Below, one piece after another: positions 17,533 through 26,765 of a stretch of DNA of 64,000 bases (its first letter is position 1; each line of letters opens with the position of its first letter). The notes beneath the pieces were generated by a model. That model had not been told where the DNA came from and ran no database searches. It worked only from the letters and a program-made list of their open reading frames with translations. The DNA is from Brenneria goodwinii. Its GTDB lineage: Bacteria; Pseudomonadota; Gammaproteobacteria; Enterobacterales; Enterobacteriaceae. The stretch lies in the NCBI RefSeq assembly GCF_002291445.1, contig NZ_CP014137.1:744001-808000 (forward strand). The letters are read 5' to 3'. A program made the position numbers and the translations under genes.

Positions 17533-18450
17533 ATGGCCATGCAATCACAAGATGTTATCCGTCGTTCCGCCACCAACTCGCTGACGCCGCCGCCGCAGGC
17601 CCGCGATCACCAGCAGGAAGTCGCCAAGCTGATCGACGTTACCACCTGTATCGGCTGTAAAGCCTGTCAGGTCGCCTGTTCGGAGTGGAACGATATTCGC
17701 GATGAGGTGGGGCATAACGTCGGCGTGTACGATAACCCGACGGATTTAACCGCCAAATCCTGGACGGTCATGCGTTTTTCCGAAGTGGAAGAGCAGGGCA
17801 AACTGGAGTGGCTGATCCGCAAGGACGGCTGTATGCACTGCGCCGATCCGGGCTGTCTGAAAGCCTGCCCGTCGGAGGGCGCCATCATTCAGTACGCCAA
17901 CGGCATCGTCGATTTTCAGTCCGAACACTGTATTGGCTGCGGCTACTGCATTGCGGGCTGCCCGTTTGACGTGCCGCGCATGAATAAACAGGACAATCGC
18001 GTCTACAAATGCACGCTGTGCGTGGACCGCGTCGTGGTAGGACAGGAGCCGGCCTGCGTTAAAACCTGTCCGACCGGGGCGATTCATTTCGGCACCAAAG
18101 AGGCGATGAAAGATCTGGCGGCGGAGCGCGTTACCGAGCTTAACGGCCGTGGCTATGATAACGCCGGGTTGTACGATCCGGCGGGCGTCGGCGGCACGCA
18201 CGTCATGTATGTCTTACATCATGCGGATAAGCCCCAGCTTTATCACGGTCTGCCGGATAACCCCACCATCAGTCCGACGGTGGCTTTCTGGAAAGGCATC
18301 TGGAAACCGCTGGCGGCCATCGGTTTTGCCGCGACATTCGCCGCCAGCGTATTCCACTATGTCGGCGTAGGCCCGAATCGTGTCGAAGAAGACGACGAAG
18401 AGGAGGCGGATAAAGCGCATCATGAGGATAAGCAACATGAAAAAGAGTAA
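17533..18450 (+). CDS. fdoH: Formate dehydrogenase-O iron-sulfur subunit
   Basis: Carries electrons from FdoG across the membrane interface to the cytochrome b subunit. 305 residues with four 4Fe-4S cysteine sets: CIGCKACQVAC, CMHCADPGCLKAC, CIGCGYCIAGCPFDVP and CTLCVDRV...CVKTCPTGA. One membrane anchor lies near residues 245-270 (GIWKPLAAIGFAATFAASVF), followed by an acidic His-containing tail (EEDDEEEADKAHHEDK). It starts 12 bases after fdoG and its end overlaps fdoI by 14 bases. Confidence 0.96.
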   Translation: MAMQSQDVIRRSATNSLTPPPQARDHQQEVAKLIDVTTCIGCKACQVACSEWNDIRDEVGHNVGVYDNPTDLTAKSWTVMRFSEVEEQGKLEWLIRKDGCMHCADPGCLKACPSEGAIIQYANGIVDFQSEHCIGCGYCIAGCPFDVPRMNKQDNRVYKCTLCVDRVVVGQEPACVKTCPTGAIHFGTKEAMKDLAAERVTELNGRGYDNAGLYDPAGVGGTHVMYVLHHADKPQLYHGLPDNPTISPTVAFWKGIWKPLAAIGFAATFAASVFHYVGVGPNRVEEDDEEEADKAHHEDKQHEKE

Positions 18451-19072
18451 TCGGATTCAGCGCTATAGCGCGCCGGAGCGCATTAATCACTGGATTGTGG
18501 CTTTCTGTTTCGTATTTGCCGCCATCAGTGGATTAGGCTTTTTCTTTCCATCGCTCAACTGGATGATGAATATTCTGGGAACGCCGCAGCTGGCGCGGAT
18601 CCTGCATCCGTTTGTCGGCGTAGTGATGTTTGTGGCCTTTTTGCTGATGTTTTTCCGCTACTGGAAACACAATCTGATTAACCGCGATGATATCGAATGG
18701 GCTAAAAATATTCATAAAATCGCCAGAAATGAGGAAGTCGGCGACACAGGCAGGTATAATTTCGGTCAGAAGTGCGTATTCTGGTTAGCGATTATCAGCC
18801 TCGTATTATTACTGGCGAGCGGAGTGGTTATGTGGCGGCCTTATTTTGCCGATGCCTTCCCCATTCCCGTTATCCGCCTGGCTTTATTGGTTCATTCGCT
18901 GGCGGCGATTGGGCTTATCCTCGTTATCATGGTGCATGTCTATGCGGCATTGTGGGTGAAAGGAACGATTACCGCCATGGTGGAAGGTTGGGTGTCAACC
19001 GCCTGGGCGAAGAAACATCATCCGCGCTGGTATCGTGAGCTACAACGTAAACAACAGGAAAAACAACCCTGA
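18437..19072 (+). CDS. fdoI: Formate dehydrogenase-O cytochrome b556 subunit
   Basis: Membrane subunit that binds heme b and reduces quinone. 211 residues from ATG 18437, equal to E. coli FdoI. Four hydrophobic helices are visible, with conserved histidines in the first (ERINHWIVAF), the second (ARILHPFVGV) and the last (LVIMVHVYAALW), as expected for heme ligands. It overlaps fdoH by 14 bases, and its TGA stop shares one base with the fdhE ATG. Confidence 0.95.
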   Translation: MKKSNRIQRYSAPERINHWIVAFCFVFAAISGLGFFFPSLNWMMNILGTPQLARILHPFVGVVMFVAFLLMFFRYWKHNLINRDDIEWAKNIHKIARNEEVGDTGRYNFGQKCVFWLAIISLVLLLASGVVMWRPYFADAFPIPVIRLALLVHSLAAIGLILVIMVHVYAALWVKGTITAMVEGWVSTAWAKKHHPRWYRELQRKQQEKQP

Positions 19073-19998
19073 TGAGTATCCGTATTGTTCCTCAGGAACA
19101 GTTAGAAAAGAATGAACAATCGGCATCGGTGGGGCATATCCCACCGTTGCTTTTTGCTAACTTAAAAAGTTTGTACAGCAGCCGCGCCGAGCGTCTGCGT
19201 CAGTTGGCGCAGGATCATCCGTTGGGTGACTACCTGACGTTTGCCGCTACCGTGGTGGAAGCGCAGCAGAAAGTGCTGCACGATCATCCGTTGCAGATGG
19301 ACCTGTCCGAGGTATTAAAGCAGGCGGGCAATCGTCCTCCGCTGGATATTGCGGTATTTCCCCGGGATACCCACTGGCACACCTTGCTGCGCGCACTGAT
19401 CGAAGAACTTAAACCGGAAGCGGACGGGCAGGTGTTGGCGACGCTGGAAAATCTGGAAAAGTCGTCGGCGCAAGAGCTGGAAACCATGGCGACCGCGCTG
19501 TTTAACCATGAGTTCAGCGCCGAAATTAACGATAAGGCTCCGTTTATCTGGGCCGCGCTGTCGTTATTCTGGGCGCAGATGGCCAGCCAGATCCCCGGTA
19601 AGGCGCGGGCGGAACCCGGCGAACACCGCCAGTTTTGCCCGGTGTGCGGCAGTATGCCGGTCTCCGGCGTAGTCCAGCTCGGCGCCAGCAGCGGGCTGCG
19701 CTACCTGCACTGCAACCTGTGTGAAAGCGAGTGGCATATGGTGCGGGTGAAATGCAGCAACTGTGAGGAATCGGGCGATCTAAACTACTGGTCGCTGGAC
19801 AGCGAAAATGCGGCCATTAAAGCGGAAAGCTGCGGCAACTGCGGCACCTATTTGAAAATCCTGTACCAGGAAAAAGATCACCGGGTTGAGGCGGTAGCCG
19901 ACGATCTGGCGTCGCTGGTGCTGGACGTGAAAATGGAGGAAGAGGGCTTTTCCCGCAGCAGCATCAACCCGTTCCTGTTCCCGGAAAGCGCGGCCTGA
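19072..19998 (+). CDS. fdhE: Formate dehydrogenase accessory protein FdhE
   Basis: Cytoplasmic rubredoxin-like factor needed for activity of the respiratory formate dehydrogenases; it binds the catalytic subunit before Tat export. 308 residues (309 in E. coli). Cysteine pairs CPVCGS, CNLCESEW, CSNCEESG and CGNCGTY form the iron-binding part. Last gene of the fdo operon; the following 550 bases are a repeat-rich non-coding region. Confidence 0.95.
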   Translation: MSIRIVPQEQLEKNEQSASVGHIPPLLFANLKSLYSSRAERLRQLAQDHPLGDYLTFAATVVEAQQKVLHDHPLQMDLSEVLKQAGNRPPLDIAVFPRDTHWHTLLRALIEELKPEADGQVLATLENLEKSSAQELETMATALFNHEFSAEINDKAPFIWAALSLFWAQMASQIPGKARAEPGEHRQFCPVCGSMPVSGVVQLGASSGLRYLHCNLCESEWHMVRVKCSNCEESGDLNYWSLDSENAAIKAESCGNCGTYLKILYQEKDHRVEAVADDLASLVLDVKMEEEGFSRSSINPFLFPESAA

Positions 19999-20103
19999 TT
20001 GCGAACTGGCGGCAGCTATCAAGGGGAAGCCGTTTTATAAACCTTGATGACAACGTTCGGCACGTTGCCATTAATAACCCCCACCCAGCCTCCCCCTTGT
20101 CAG

Positions 20104-20195
20104 CTGTCTCTTAGTCACATTTTATGCGGACTTGGAGATAGTTTCGTGCGCCACAATGCCGCTATTTTCATTCTGCCTCGCAGCACGCGCCCGAC
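20104..20195 (-). repeat. Dispersed ~90-bp repeat, copy A
   Basis: In reverse orientation this stretch resembles 36132-36218 at roughly four of five positions by eye; shared words include TATGCGGACT, TTTCGTGCGCCAC and CGCCCGACA. It contains a palindromic subunit bounded by CTGTCTCTTAGTC and GGAGATAG. Confidence 0.65.
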
Positions 20196-20508
20196 ATAGG
20201 GGGCTCAGACGCCAGCCCCCTATGAACCCCGGCTTGCGGCTAAATTATGTCGCTGCGCGATGCCTTCGTCGATATCAGGCTTAACGGACCGCTTGCGACA
20301 CGGAATACTCGTCTCATCCCTGAGACTCGCCCTAATGGGCCAGCGCAAGCGCTGTTCAAAAACGCTCCCGGCGTTTTTGTCCGACGTGGCGCAAGCTTTC
20401 GCCGCGTCCGTGCGGCTCATCCTAAGCCTGCTATCTCCTCAGCATAATTTCTTATGCCGGATAACGGCAAACCCCGTCATAGCTTCTACATTTGTGTATA
20501 AGAGACAG
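20104..20508. mobile_element. IS50/Tn5-like non-autonomous element or relic
   Basis: The left end CTGTCTCTTAGTCACATTT (20104-20122) matches 16 of 19 bases of the Tn5 mosaic-end sequence. The right end, ending TGTGTATAAGAGACAG at 20508, matches 17 of 19 in inverted orientation, and equally 17 of 19 of the IS50 outside end. About 405 bases lie between the outer edges, with no transposase frame. The adjacent 9-mers (CCTTGTCAG and CCTGTGAAG) are only partly alike, so no clean target duplication is seen. The left 92 bases also occur as a dispersed repeat elsewhere in the window. Both end matches are direct observations; mobility is inferred. Confidence 0.5.
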
Positions 20509-20550
20509 CCTGTGAAGGGGAGGGCGGGGTGGGTCTATGCCGCAAACCTG

Positions 20551-21738
20551 TTACTTCGTCCGGCTCACCAGCAGCACAAACGAACCGATGGCCAACGCAT
20601 AACAGATGGCGATCACCAGCGCCATGGACAGTGCGGAAGTACCGAACAGACCGGTTAGCGGCACGCTGACGGCGCCCAGGGTAAACATGCTGACGCCGAG
20701 TAATGCCGAGGCGCTGCCCGCATTATCTCCCTGACTCTGCATGGCCAACGCCGAGGCGCTGGGGCCGACGATACCGATAATAATGATGGTAAAGAACAGC
20801 GGGATCAGCAGCCATATCAGCGACGCCTGCAAGCCGGCCGCCAGCAGTAATAGCAGCGCCGATATGCCGGCGATAAGCAGCCCGGCCTTAAGCATCGGCA
20901 TTTCCCCCACATGACCGCTCAGCCAGGCGGCGATCTGCGCGGAAAAGATCAGTCCCACGCCGTTGATGGCAAAGCACATGCTGAACGCTTGCGGGCTAAG
21001 GTGATAGATTTCCTGCAAAACGAACGGGGATGCGCCGATATAGGCAAACATGCCGGCGCCCGCGAAGCCCTGGGCCAGACAAAGTCCCATAAACTGGCGC
21101 TGCTTCAGCAGGCCGCCTACCGATAAAATCAGCGTTCCCACGCCGCCGGCCGCCCGTCGTTGCGGCGGGAGGGTTTCGGGCAGGCGCAGGGCGGAAAGCA
21201 GCAGTAACAGAACGGCGATTACCGCCAACGCAATGAAGATACCCCGCCAATCCATGAGGGTCAGCATCGCGCCGCCCATCACGGGAGCGACGATCGGCGC
21301 CAGGCCGTTGATCAACATCAGTAAAGCGAAAAAGCGGGTGAGATCGTGGCCGGAATAGAGATCGCGTGCGATCGCCCGGGATAGTACGGCGCCGCCGGCG
21401 CCGGCCAGACCTTGAAGAATCCGCGCCGCGACCAGATGGTTGATGTCTTGCGCCAACGCGCACCAAACCGAAGCCGCCAGTAAGATAAACAGGGAAAACA
21501 ACAACGGCCAGCGGCGCCCCAGCTTGTCGCTCAGCGGACCAAAAATCAGTTGGCCAATGCCCAGCCCTAGCAGACCGGCGGTCAGGCTTAACTGCGCCGC
21601 GGCGGTGGTGGTTGATAATTCCGTGGCCAATTCCGGCAGCGCGGGGAGATAGAGATCGGTACACAGGGGACCCAGCGTGGCTAGGAGTCCCAGTATCAGT
21701 GCATAACCTAAACGAGATGGTTGCATAGCGTTATTCAT
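20551..21738 (-). CDS. Bcr/CflA family multidrug exporter (MFS)
   Basis: 395 residues and twelve hydrophobic segments; a proton-driven drug:H+ antiporter of the inner membrane. Signatures of the Bcr/CflA group are LGPLCTDLYLPALPEL in helix 1, the loop motif GPLSDKLGRRWPL between helices 2 and 3, and RILQGLAGAGGAVLSRAIARD in helix 4/5. ATG 21738 gives MNNAMQPS; the internal ATG (MQPSRLGY, 21726) is a possible alternative. It overlaps the upstream tetR-like gene by eight bases, so the regulator and this exporter form one operon divergent from the RND pump. Confidence 0.9.
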   Translation of the reverse strand: MNNAMQPSRLGYALILGLLATLGPLCTDLYLPALPELATELSTTTAAAQLSLTAGLLGLGIGQLIFGPLSDKLGRRWPLLFSLFILLAASVWCALAQDINHLVAARILQGLAGAGGAVLSRAIARDLYSGHDLTRFFALLMLINGLAPIVAPVMGGAMLTLMDWRGIFIALAVIAVLLLLLSALRLPETLPPQRRAAGGVGTLILSVGGLLKQRQFMGLCLAQGFAGAGMFAYIGASPFVLQEIYHLSPQAFSMCFAINGVGLIFSAQIAAWLSGHVGEMPMLKAGLLIAGISALLLLLAAGLQASLIWLLIPLFFTIIIIGIVGPSASALAMQSQGDNAGSASALLGVSMFTLGAVSVPLTGLFGTSALSMALVIAICYALAIGSFVLLVSRTK

Positions 21739-22336
21739 GGGTTGTGGTTTCAGAAAATATGTGATGGAAAATATGCTGATAAAGCTGGTTTAGCACATCA
21801 GGCGAGGCTTTCTGACTGGTCAGCGAGCGAAACGCCGTGCCTTCATTCAAAACCGCCATCAGCTCAACGAGAGCGGCGACTTGCGGCGCGCTTAACAGGG
21901 GATATTGTTGCTGTAACATTGTGGCGGCCTGCTGGAAGAGCTTGTTGTCGGCTTCCTGTAGGAGCGCCGCGACGCGAGGATTTCGGGTTGCTTCGGCCGT
22001 GACTTCCAGCATCAGCGCATGATCGTCTTCGCGGGTTTTTTCATCACCCACCAATCTGCGTTCCGCCAGTATTTTCGCCATTTTCACCGGATGATCGGTA
22101 GTTAATTTGATAAGTTGTAGTCGGTTGTTGACGATTTGGCTGACAATTTCTTCAATAACGGCATCTTTATTGGCGAAATAACGGTATATCTGCCCTACGC
22201 TGAGCCGGGCGTGCGACGCGATTTGCGCCATACCGGCGCCATGAAATCCTGAACGGCGAAAACAAAAGCGCGCCGCCGAAATGATCTGGTCGCGCCGTGC
22301 GTTTATTCGTGCCGATTTAGTGATGGTTTGCTGCAC
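21731..22336 (-). CDS. TetR/AcrR family repressor of the efflux locus
   Basis: 201 residues. The N-terminal DNA-binding domain (RRDQIISAARFCFRRSGFHG, then AQIASHARLSVGQIYRYFANKD) is a standard TetR helix-turn-helix; the C-terminal ligand domain is not conserved. It is encoded back to back with the RND operon, and the gap between them contains a perfect 26-bp palindrome. By analogy with AcrR-type systems it should repress both sides until a substrate binds (inference). Confidence 0.9.
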   Translation of the reverse strand: MQQTITKSARINARRDQIISAARFCFRRSGFHGAGMAQIASHARLSVGQIYRYFANKDAVIEEIVSQIVNNRLQLIKLTTDHPVKMAKILAERRLVGDEKTREDDHALMLEVTAEATRNPRVAALLQEADNKLFQQAATMLQQQYPLLSAPQVAALVELMAVLNEGTAFRSLTSQKASPDVLNQLYQHIFHHIFSETTTHE

Positions 22337-22419
22337 GTTTCCTCCTTTAACTTTAAGACGCTCACCTTAACAAAAACCTTACTCAATCTTGTCGGAAGAG
22401 TTTATCTAACTTCCTTAAT

Positions 22420-22445
22420 ATTGAGAATGAACGTTCATTCTCAAT
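22420..22445. promoter_or_regulatory. Palindromic operator between tetR-like gene and RND operon
   Basis: Perfect inverted repeat; each half is ATTGAGAATGAAC or its complement, with no spacer. The inner GAATGAACGTTCATTC resembles operators of TetR-family efflux regulators. It lies 17 bases before the adaptor start and about 85 bases from the repressor start, a position where a bound dimer would block both promoters. Confidence 0.8.
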
Positions 22446-22461
22446 TATAGGGCATGATTTC

Positions 22462-23613
22462 ATGCAAGGTAAACGCTTTATTTTCTTATTGGTCTTCTTA
22501 CTGTCTGGTTGTGAGCGGGCATCGGAACCCGCTCAGGTAAAACCTGTCGTTGAGGTCACGGTACAAACGCTGCAGCCGCAGTCCGTGACGCTTGACAGCG
22601 AACTGAACGGCAGAACAACCGCCGCCATGGTGTCCGATGTCCGGCCGCAGGTGGACGGCATTATTCAGAAACGCTTGTTTACCGAAGGCAGCGACGTAAA
22701 AGCCGGTCAGGTCTTGTACCAGATCGATCCGACCAGTTATCAGGCCGCCTACGATGAGGCCGCCGCGGCGTTGAAAAACGCGCAGGCCAGCGTACGGGCG
22801 GCGAAACTGAAAGCCGAACGCTATGCCCGTCTGGTGAAAGTCGAGGGGGTGTCACAGCAGGATGCGGACGATGCGCAAACCAGCTATGAAGAGTATCTGG
22901 CGACGGTAGCGGAAAAACAGGCTGCGCTGAAGACTGCGCAAATCAATCTGGCCTATACGCAGATCAAAGCGCCGATCTCCGGTCGTATCGGCATCTCTTC
23001 CGTTACGCCGGGGGCGCTGGTAACCGCCAGCCAAACCACCGCGTTGGCGACGATCCGCCAGCTCGATCCGATGTATGTCGATCTTACCCAGTCCAGCCGC
23101 GAGCTTCTTGAGCTACGGCGTTTGCAGAAAAGCGCGCAGTCAACGGTGTCGTTGACGCTGGAAAACGGTGAAACCTACGCCTCGCCAGGCAAGTTGCAAC
23201 TGTCCGAAGTCTCCGTGGATGAGTCGACCGGTTCGGTGACTTTACGCGCCGTCTTTCCTAATGCCGAACATATCTTGCTGCCTGGCATGTATGTCCGGGC
23301 CGCGGTGGAGAACGGCACCGACCCGGCGGCGATTCTGGCGCCGCAGCAGGGCATTACCCGCGATGCGCGCGGCAATGCCACCGCGCTGGTGGTTAACGAC
23401 CAGCAACAGGTGGAGCAGCGTCAGGTGGTGACCGCGCGGGCGATCGGCAACCGTTGGCTGGTTTCCTCAGGGTTAAATGCGGGCGATCGGCTGATTATCG
23501 AGGGCACGAATAAAGTGAGCGTCGGCGATACGGTAAAAGCAATGGAAACGACCGCTGCCACGGCCGGGGCGAATAGCCAACAGGCAACGGATAACGCAGA
23601 GGTGGCAGAGTAA
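22462..23613 (+). CDS. RND efflux periplasmic adaptor (AcrA/MexE family lipoprotein)
   Basis: Membrane-fusion subunit joining the inner-membrane pump to the outer-membrane channel. 383 residues with a lipoprotein signal (FIFLLVFLLSGC, lipid on Cys18). The lipoyl halves are seen as VRPQVDGIIQKRLFTEGSDVKAGQ and YTQIKAPISGRIG; the alpha-hairpin lies between them and the beta-barrel after (GMYVRAAV). ATG 22462 lies directly behind the operator. The stop codon shares one base with the permease start. Confidence 0.93.
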   Translation: MQGKRFIFLLVFLLSGCERASEPAQVKPVVEVTVQTLQPQSVTLDSELNGRTTAAMVSDVRPQVDGIIQKRLFTEGSDVKAGQVLYQIDPTSYQAAYDEAAAALKNAQASVRAAKLKAERYARLVKVEGVSQQDADDAQTSYEEYLATVAEKQAALKTAQINLAYTQIKAPISGRIGISSVTPGALVTASQTTALATIRQLDPMYVDLTQSSRELLELRRLQKSAQSTVSLTLENGETYASPGKLQLSEVSVDESTGSVTLRAVFPNAEHILLPGMYVRAAVENGTDPAAILAPQQGITRDARGNATALVVNDQQQVEQRQVVTARAIGNRWLVSSGLNAGDRLIIEGTNKVSVGDTVKAMETTAATAGANSQQATDNAEVAE

Positions 23614-26600
23614 TGTTTTCTCGTTTCTTTATTTATCGGCCGGTGTTCGCCTGGGTGATCTCGATTGCGATCATGCTGGCGGGCGCGCTGGCGATCCAGT
23701 CGCTTTCCATTGCGCAATATCCGGACGTGGCGCCGCCTTCGGTGTCAATCACCGCAACCTATACCGGCGCGTCGGCGGAATCGCTGGAAAATAGCGTCAC
23801 CCAAATCATAGAGCAACAGCTTACCGGGCTGGACGGGTTGTTGTATTTCTCCTCGACCAGCAGTTCCAGCGGGCAGGCGAAAATCACCGTCACCTTTAAA
23901 CAGGGGACCGACGCCGATACCGCCCAGGTGCAGGTGCAAAATAAGGTGCAGCAGGCGTTGAGCCGTTTGCCGACGGAAGTGCAGTCTCAGGGGGTAACGG
24001 TAACCAAGTCGCAAACCAGCTTCCTGCTGATTATATCGTTGTACGACACGACCGATAAATCCGATGGTTCGGACATCGCCGACTACATGGTCAGCAACCT
24101 GCAGGATCCGCTGGCCCGCGTGGATGGCGTGGGCGATGTGAAAGTTTTCGGCTCGCAGTATGCGATGCGCATCTGGATGAATCCTACCCGTATGGCGGCC
24201 TATGACCTGATACCGTCTGATATTACCTCGGCGATTGAAGCGCAAAATACGCAGGTATCCGCCGGTAAGATCGGCGCGCGGCCTTCCCGCAGCGATCAGC
24301 AGCTCACGGCCACGGTGATGGCGCAGTCCAAGCTGAAAACGCCTGAGCAGTTCAAAAACATTATTGTGAAAAGCAAAGCAGATGGTTCGGTTGTTCGGCT
24401 TGGCGATGTCGCGCGGGTGGAACTGGGCGACGAGAGTTACGATGCGGTCACCCGCCTGAACGGCCATCCGGCGGCTGGGATTGCCGTGATGCTGGCGCCG
24501 GGGGCCAATGCGTTGGCGACCGCGGAACGGGTAAAAGCCACCGTCGCCGAGTATGAAAGCACCATGCCTGAGGGGTATCGCGTCGCGTACCCGAAAGACA
24601 GTACGGACTTCATCAAAATCTCCGTAGAGGAAGTGGTTAAAACGTTGTTTGAAGCCATCCTGCTGGTGGTGGCTGTCATGTTCCTGTTCCTGCAGAATCT
24701 GCGGGCGACGCTGATCCCGACCATCGCCGTACCGGTCGTGCTGCTGGGAACCTTTGGCGTACTGTCGCTGTTTGGTTATTCCATCAACACTCTTACGCTA
24801 TTTGGCATGGTGCTGGCGATCGGGCTGTTGGTGGATGATGCGATCGTGGTGGTGGAAAACGTCGAGCGCGTGATGCGGGATGAAGGTCTCCCGCCGAAGG
24901 CCGCCACTGAAAAAACGATGCGGGAGATTTCCGGCGCGTTGGTCGGGGTGGCGCTGGTGCTGAGCGCGGTCTTCCTGCCGATGGCCTTTTTTGGCGGTTC
25001 GACCGGGGTGATTTATCGCCAGTTCTCAATCACTATCGTTTCTTCCATGCTGTTGTCGGTTCTGATTGCGTTGACGTTGACGCCCGCGCTGTGCGCCTCG
25101 TTGCTGAAACCAACCCAACATCGCGTTGCGAAAAAAGGCTTTTTTGCCGGCTTTAACCTGCGCTATCAATCCATGCAGGATCGTTATTCCGGCAAGGTTG
25201 CTCATGTATTGCACTCTCCGACGCGCTACATCATCCTTTATGGCCTGCTGATTGTCGGCATGGCTTTGCTGTTTACCCGTCTGCCGTCGGGGTTCTTGCC
25301 GACGGAAGATCAGGGCAGCGTGATGGTGCAGTTCACCTTACCCCCAGGCGCCACCGAAGCGCGGACCAGCCAGGTGGGTAAAGCGATTGAGCACTATTTT
25401 CTGACCGACGAGAAAGACAATACCGAAGCTATTTTCATTATTTCCGGATTTAACTTCAGCGGTAGCGGACAAAACGCCGGTATGGCGTTCGTCGCGCTGA
25501 AAAACTGGGCTCAGCGCCCAGGGACGGAAAACAGCGCGGATGCGATTTCGAAGCGGGCAACCAAAGCGCTTTCCTCACTGCGAGATGCGCAGGTGTTTAC
25601 CCTGACGCCGCCGTCGGTGGACGGATTGGGCCAGTCCAGCGGGTTTACCTTTGAGCTGCAGGCGACGGGCACCACCGAACGCGACAAACTGCTGCAGCTG
25701 CGCGACGAACTACTGGCGTCGGCCAACAAAAACGACAAACTGTCGGCCGTGCGCGCCAACGATTTGGCGCAGATGCCTCAGCTACAGGTGGATATTGATA
25801 ATGACAAAGCCAGTGCGCTGGGGCTGTCGATGAGCGATGTCACCACTACGCTGAGCAGCGCCTGGGGCGGCTCCTATGTGAATGACTTTATCGATCGCGG
25901 ACGGGTTAAGAAGGTCTATATCCAGGGCGATGAAGATTCACGCAGCAAACCGGAGGATCTGAATAAGTGGTTCGTGCGCGGCACCAACAGCGATGGCGAT
26001 AGCGTGATGACGCCGTTCTCCGCCTTCGCCACCACGCGCTGGGTCTACGGGCCGGAAAGTCTGTCGCGTTATAACGGCCAGGCATCCTATGAAATTCAGG
26101 GTTCCGGCGCTTCCGGCGTCAGTTCCGGCGTCGCCATGGATGAAATGCAGGCGCTGGCGAAATCGCTGCCCAAAGGCACCACCTATTCCTGGAGCGGGCT
26201 GTCCTATCAGGAACGGCTGGCCAGCGGACAGGCGCTTTCGCTGTATGCGATCTCGATTCTGGTGGTGTTTCTGTGTCTGGCGGCGCTGTATGAAAGCTGG
26301 AGCATTCCATTTTCGGTCATGCTGGTGATCCCGCTGGGGGTGGTCGGCGCGGTATTGGCCGCCACGCTGCGCGGACTGGAAAATGACGTCTATTTCCAGG
26401 TGGCGCTGCTCACCACCATTGGGCTGTCGGCGAAAAACGCCATCCTGATTGTAGAGTTTGCCGAAGCCGCCTATCAGCGCGGGGCCACGCTGTTCGCCGC
26501 CGCGCTGGAAGGCGCCGTCACACGCCTGAGACCGGTGCTGATGACCTCTCTGGCCTTTATCGTCGGGGTATTCCCGCTGGCGATTTCCACCGGCGCGGGC

Positions 26601-26765
26601 GCCAACAGCCGTATTTCCATCGGTAGCGGCATCGTGGGCGGTACGTTGACGGCGACCGTGTTGGCGGTTTTTCTGGTACCGATGTTCTTTGTTCTGGTGA
26701 GACGCATGTTTCCCTCGCGTGCCGACAAAGCTTTACCTGGCGTTGATTCATCGAGGAAAGAATAA
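23613..26765 (+). CDS. RND multidrug efflux permease (AcrB/HAE1 family)
   Basis: Proton-driven inner-membrane trimer that captures drugs and pushes them into the channel. 1050 residues, full length for the HAE1 family. The proton-relay aspartates are in GLLVDDAIVVVENVERVM (TM4) and the lysine in GLSAKNAILIVEFAEA (TM10). The N-terminus MFSRFFIYRPVFAWVISI is typical. From memory it resembles the EefB/MexD-type pumps of Enterobacterales more than AcrB itself, but I do not assign a symbol. One-base overlaps on both sides show a tightly coupled adaptor-pump-channel operon. Confidence 0.95.
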   Translation: MFSRFFIYRPVFAWVISIAIMLAGALAIQSLSIAQYPDVAPPSVSITATYTGASAESLENSVTQIIEQQLTGLDGLLYFSSTSSSSGQAKITVTFKQGTDADTAQVQVQNKVQQALSRLPTEVQSQGVTVTKSQTSFLLIISLYDTTDKSDGSDIADYMVSNLQDPLARVDGVGDVKVFGSQYAMRIWMNPTRMAAYDLIPSDITSAIEAQNTQVSAGKIGARPSRSDQQLTATVMAQSKLKTPEQFKNIIVKSKADGSVVRLGDVARVELGDESYDAVTRLNGHPAAGIAVMLAPGANALATAERVKATVAEYESTMPEGYRVAYPKDSTDFIKISVEEVVKTLFEAILLVVAVMFLFLQNLRATLIPTIAVPVVLLGTFGVLSLFGYSINTLTLFGMVLAIGLLVDDAIVVVENVERVMRDEGLPPKAATEKTMREISGALVGVALVLSAVFLPMAFFGGSTGVIYRQFSITIVSSMLLSVLIALTLTPALCASLLKPTQHRVAKKGFFAGFNLRYQSMQDRYSGKVAHVLHSPTRYIILYGLLIVGMALLFTRLPSGFLPTEDQGSVMVQFTLPPGATEARTSQVGKAIEHYFLTDEKDNTEAIFIISGFNFSGSGQNAGMAFVALKNWAQRPGTENSADAISKRATKALSSLRDAQVFTLTPPSVDGLGQSSGFTFELQATGTTERDKLLQLRDELLASANKNDKLSAVRANDLAQMPQLQVDIDNDKASALGLSMSDVTTTLSSAWGGSYVNDFIDRGRVKKVYIQGDEDSRSKPEDLNKWFVRGTNSDGDSVMTPFSAFATTRWVYGPESLSRYNGQASYEIQGSGASGVSSGVAMDEMQALAKSLPKGTTYSWSGLSYQERLASGQALSLYAISILVVFLCLAALYESWSIPFSVMLVIPLGVVGAVLAATLRGLENDVYFQVALLTTIGLSAKNAILIVEFAEAAYQRGATLFAAALEGAVTRLRPVLMTSLAFIVGVFPLAISTGAGANSRISIGSGIVGGTLTATVLAVFLVPMFFVLVRRMFPSRADKALPGVDSSRKE

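Larger units (their letters stand above)
20066..20540. repeat. Composite intergenic repeat, long form
   Basis: Flanked by inverted C-rich and G-rich arms (CCCCACCCAGCCTCCCCCTT near 20078 and AAGGGGAGGGCGGGGTGGGT near 20516). The left flank word CCATTAAT plus the C-rich arm, and the GAAGGGGAGGG arm on the right, recur around the related repeat at 36069-36292. It fills the gap between the convergent fdhE and bcr-like genes. The inner part holds the IS50-like element and two strong hairpins: arms CATAGGGGGCT 20195-20205/20214-20224, and a 9-bp stem 20357-20365/20371-20379. Confidence 0.65.

Noticed and set aside
15916..17544. A 542-codon open frame antisense to fdoG
   Set aside because: It mirrors the GC-rich codon bias of fdoG on the opposite strand; the product has no recognisable domain and fdoG itself is certain.
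20491..20508. Sequencing-adapter carry-over as the source of the TGTGTATAAGAGACAG word
   Set aside because: The 19-base end has two mismatches to the commercial mosaic end, equals the IS50 outside end just as well, and has an inverted partner 400 bases away. Kept as a caveat in the finding.
20095..20517. A 9-bp target-site duplication flanking the IS50-like element
   Set aside because: CCTTGTCAG and CCTGTGAAG agree at only five of nine positions, not enough to claim a duplication.
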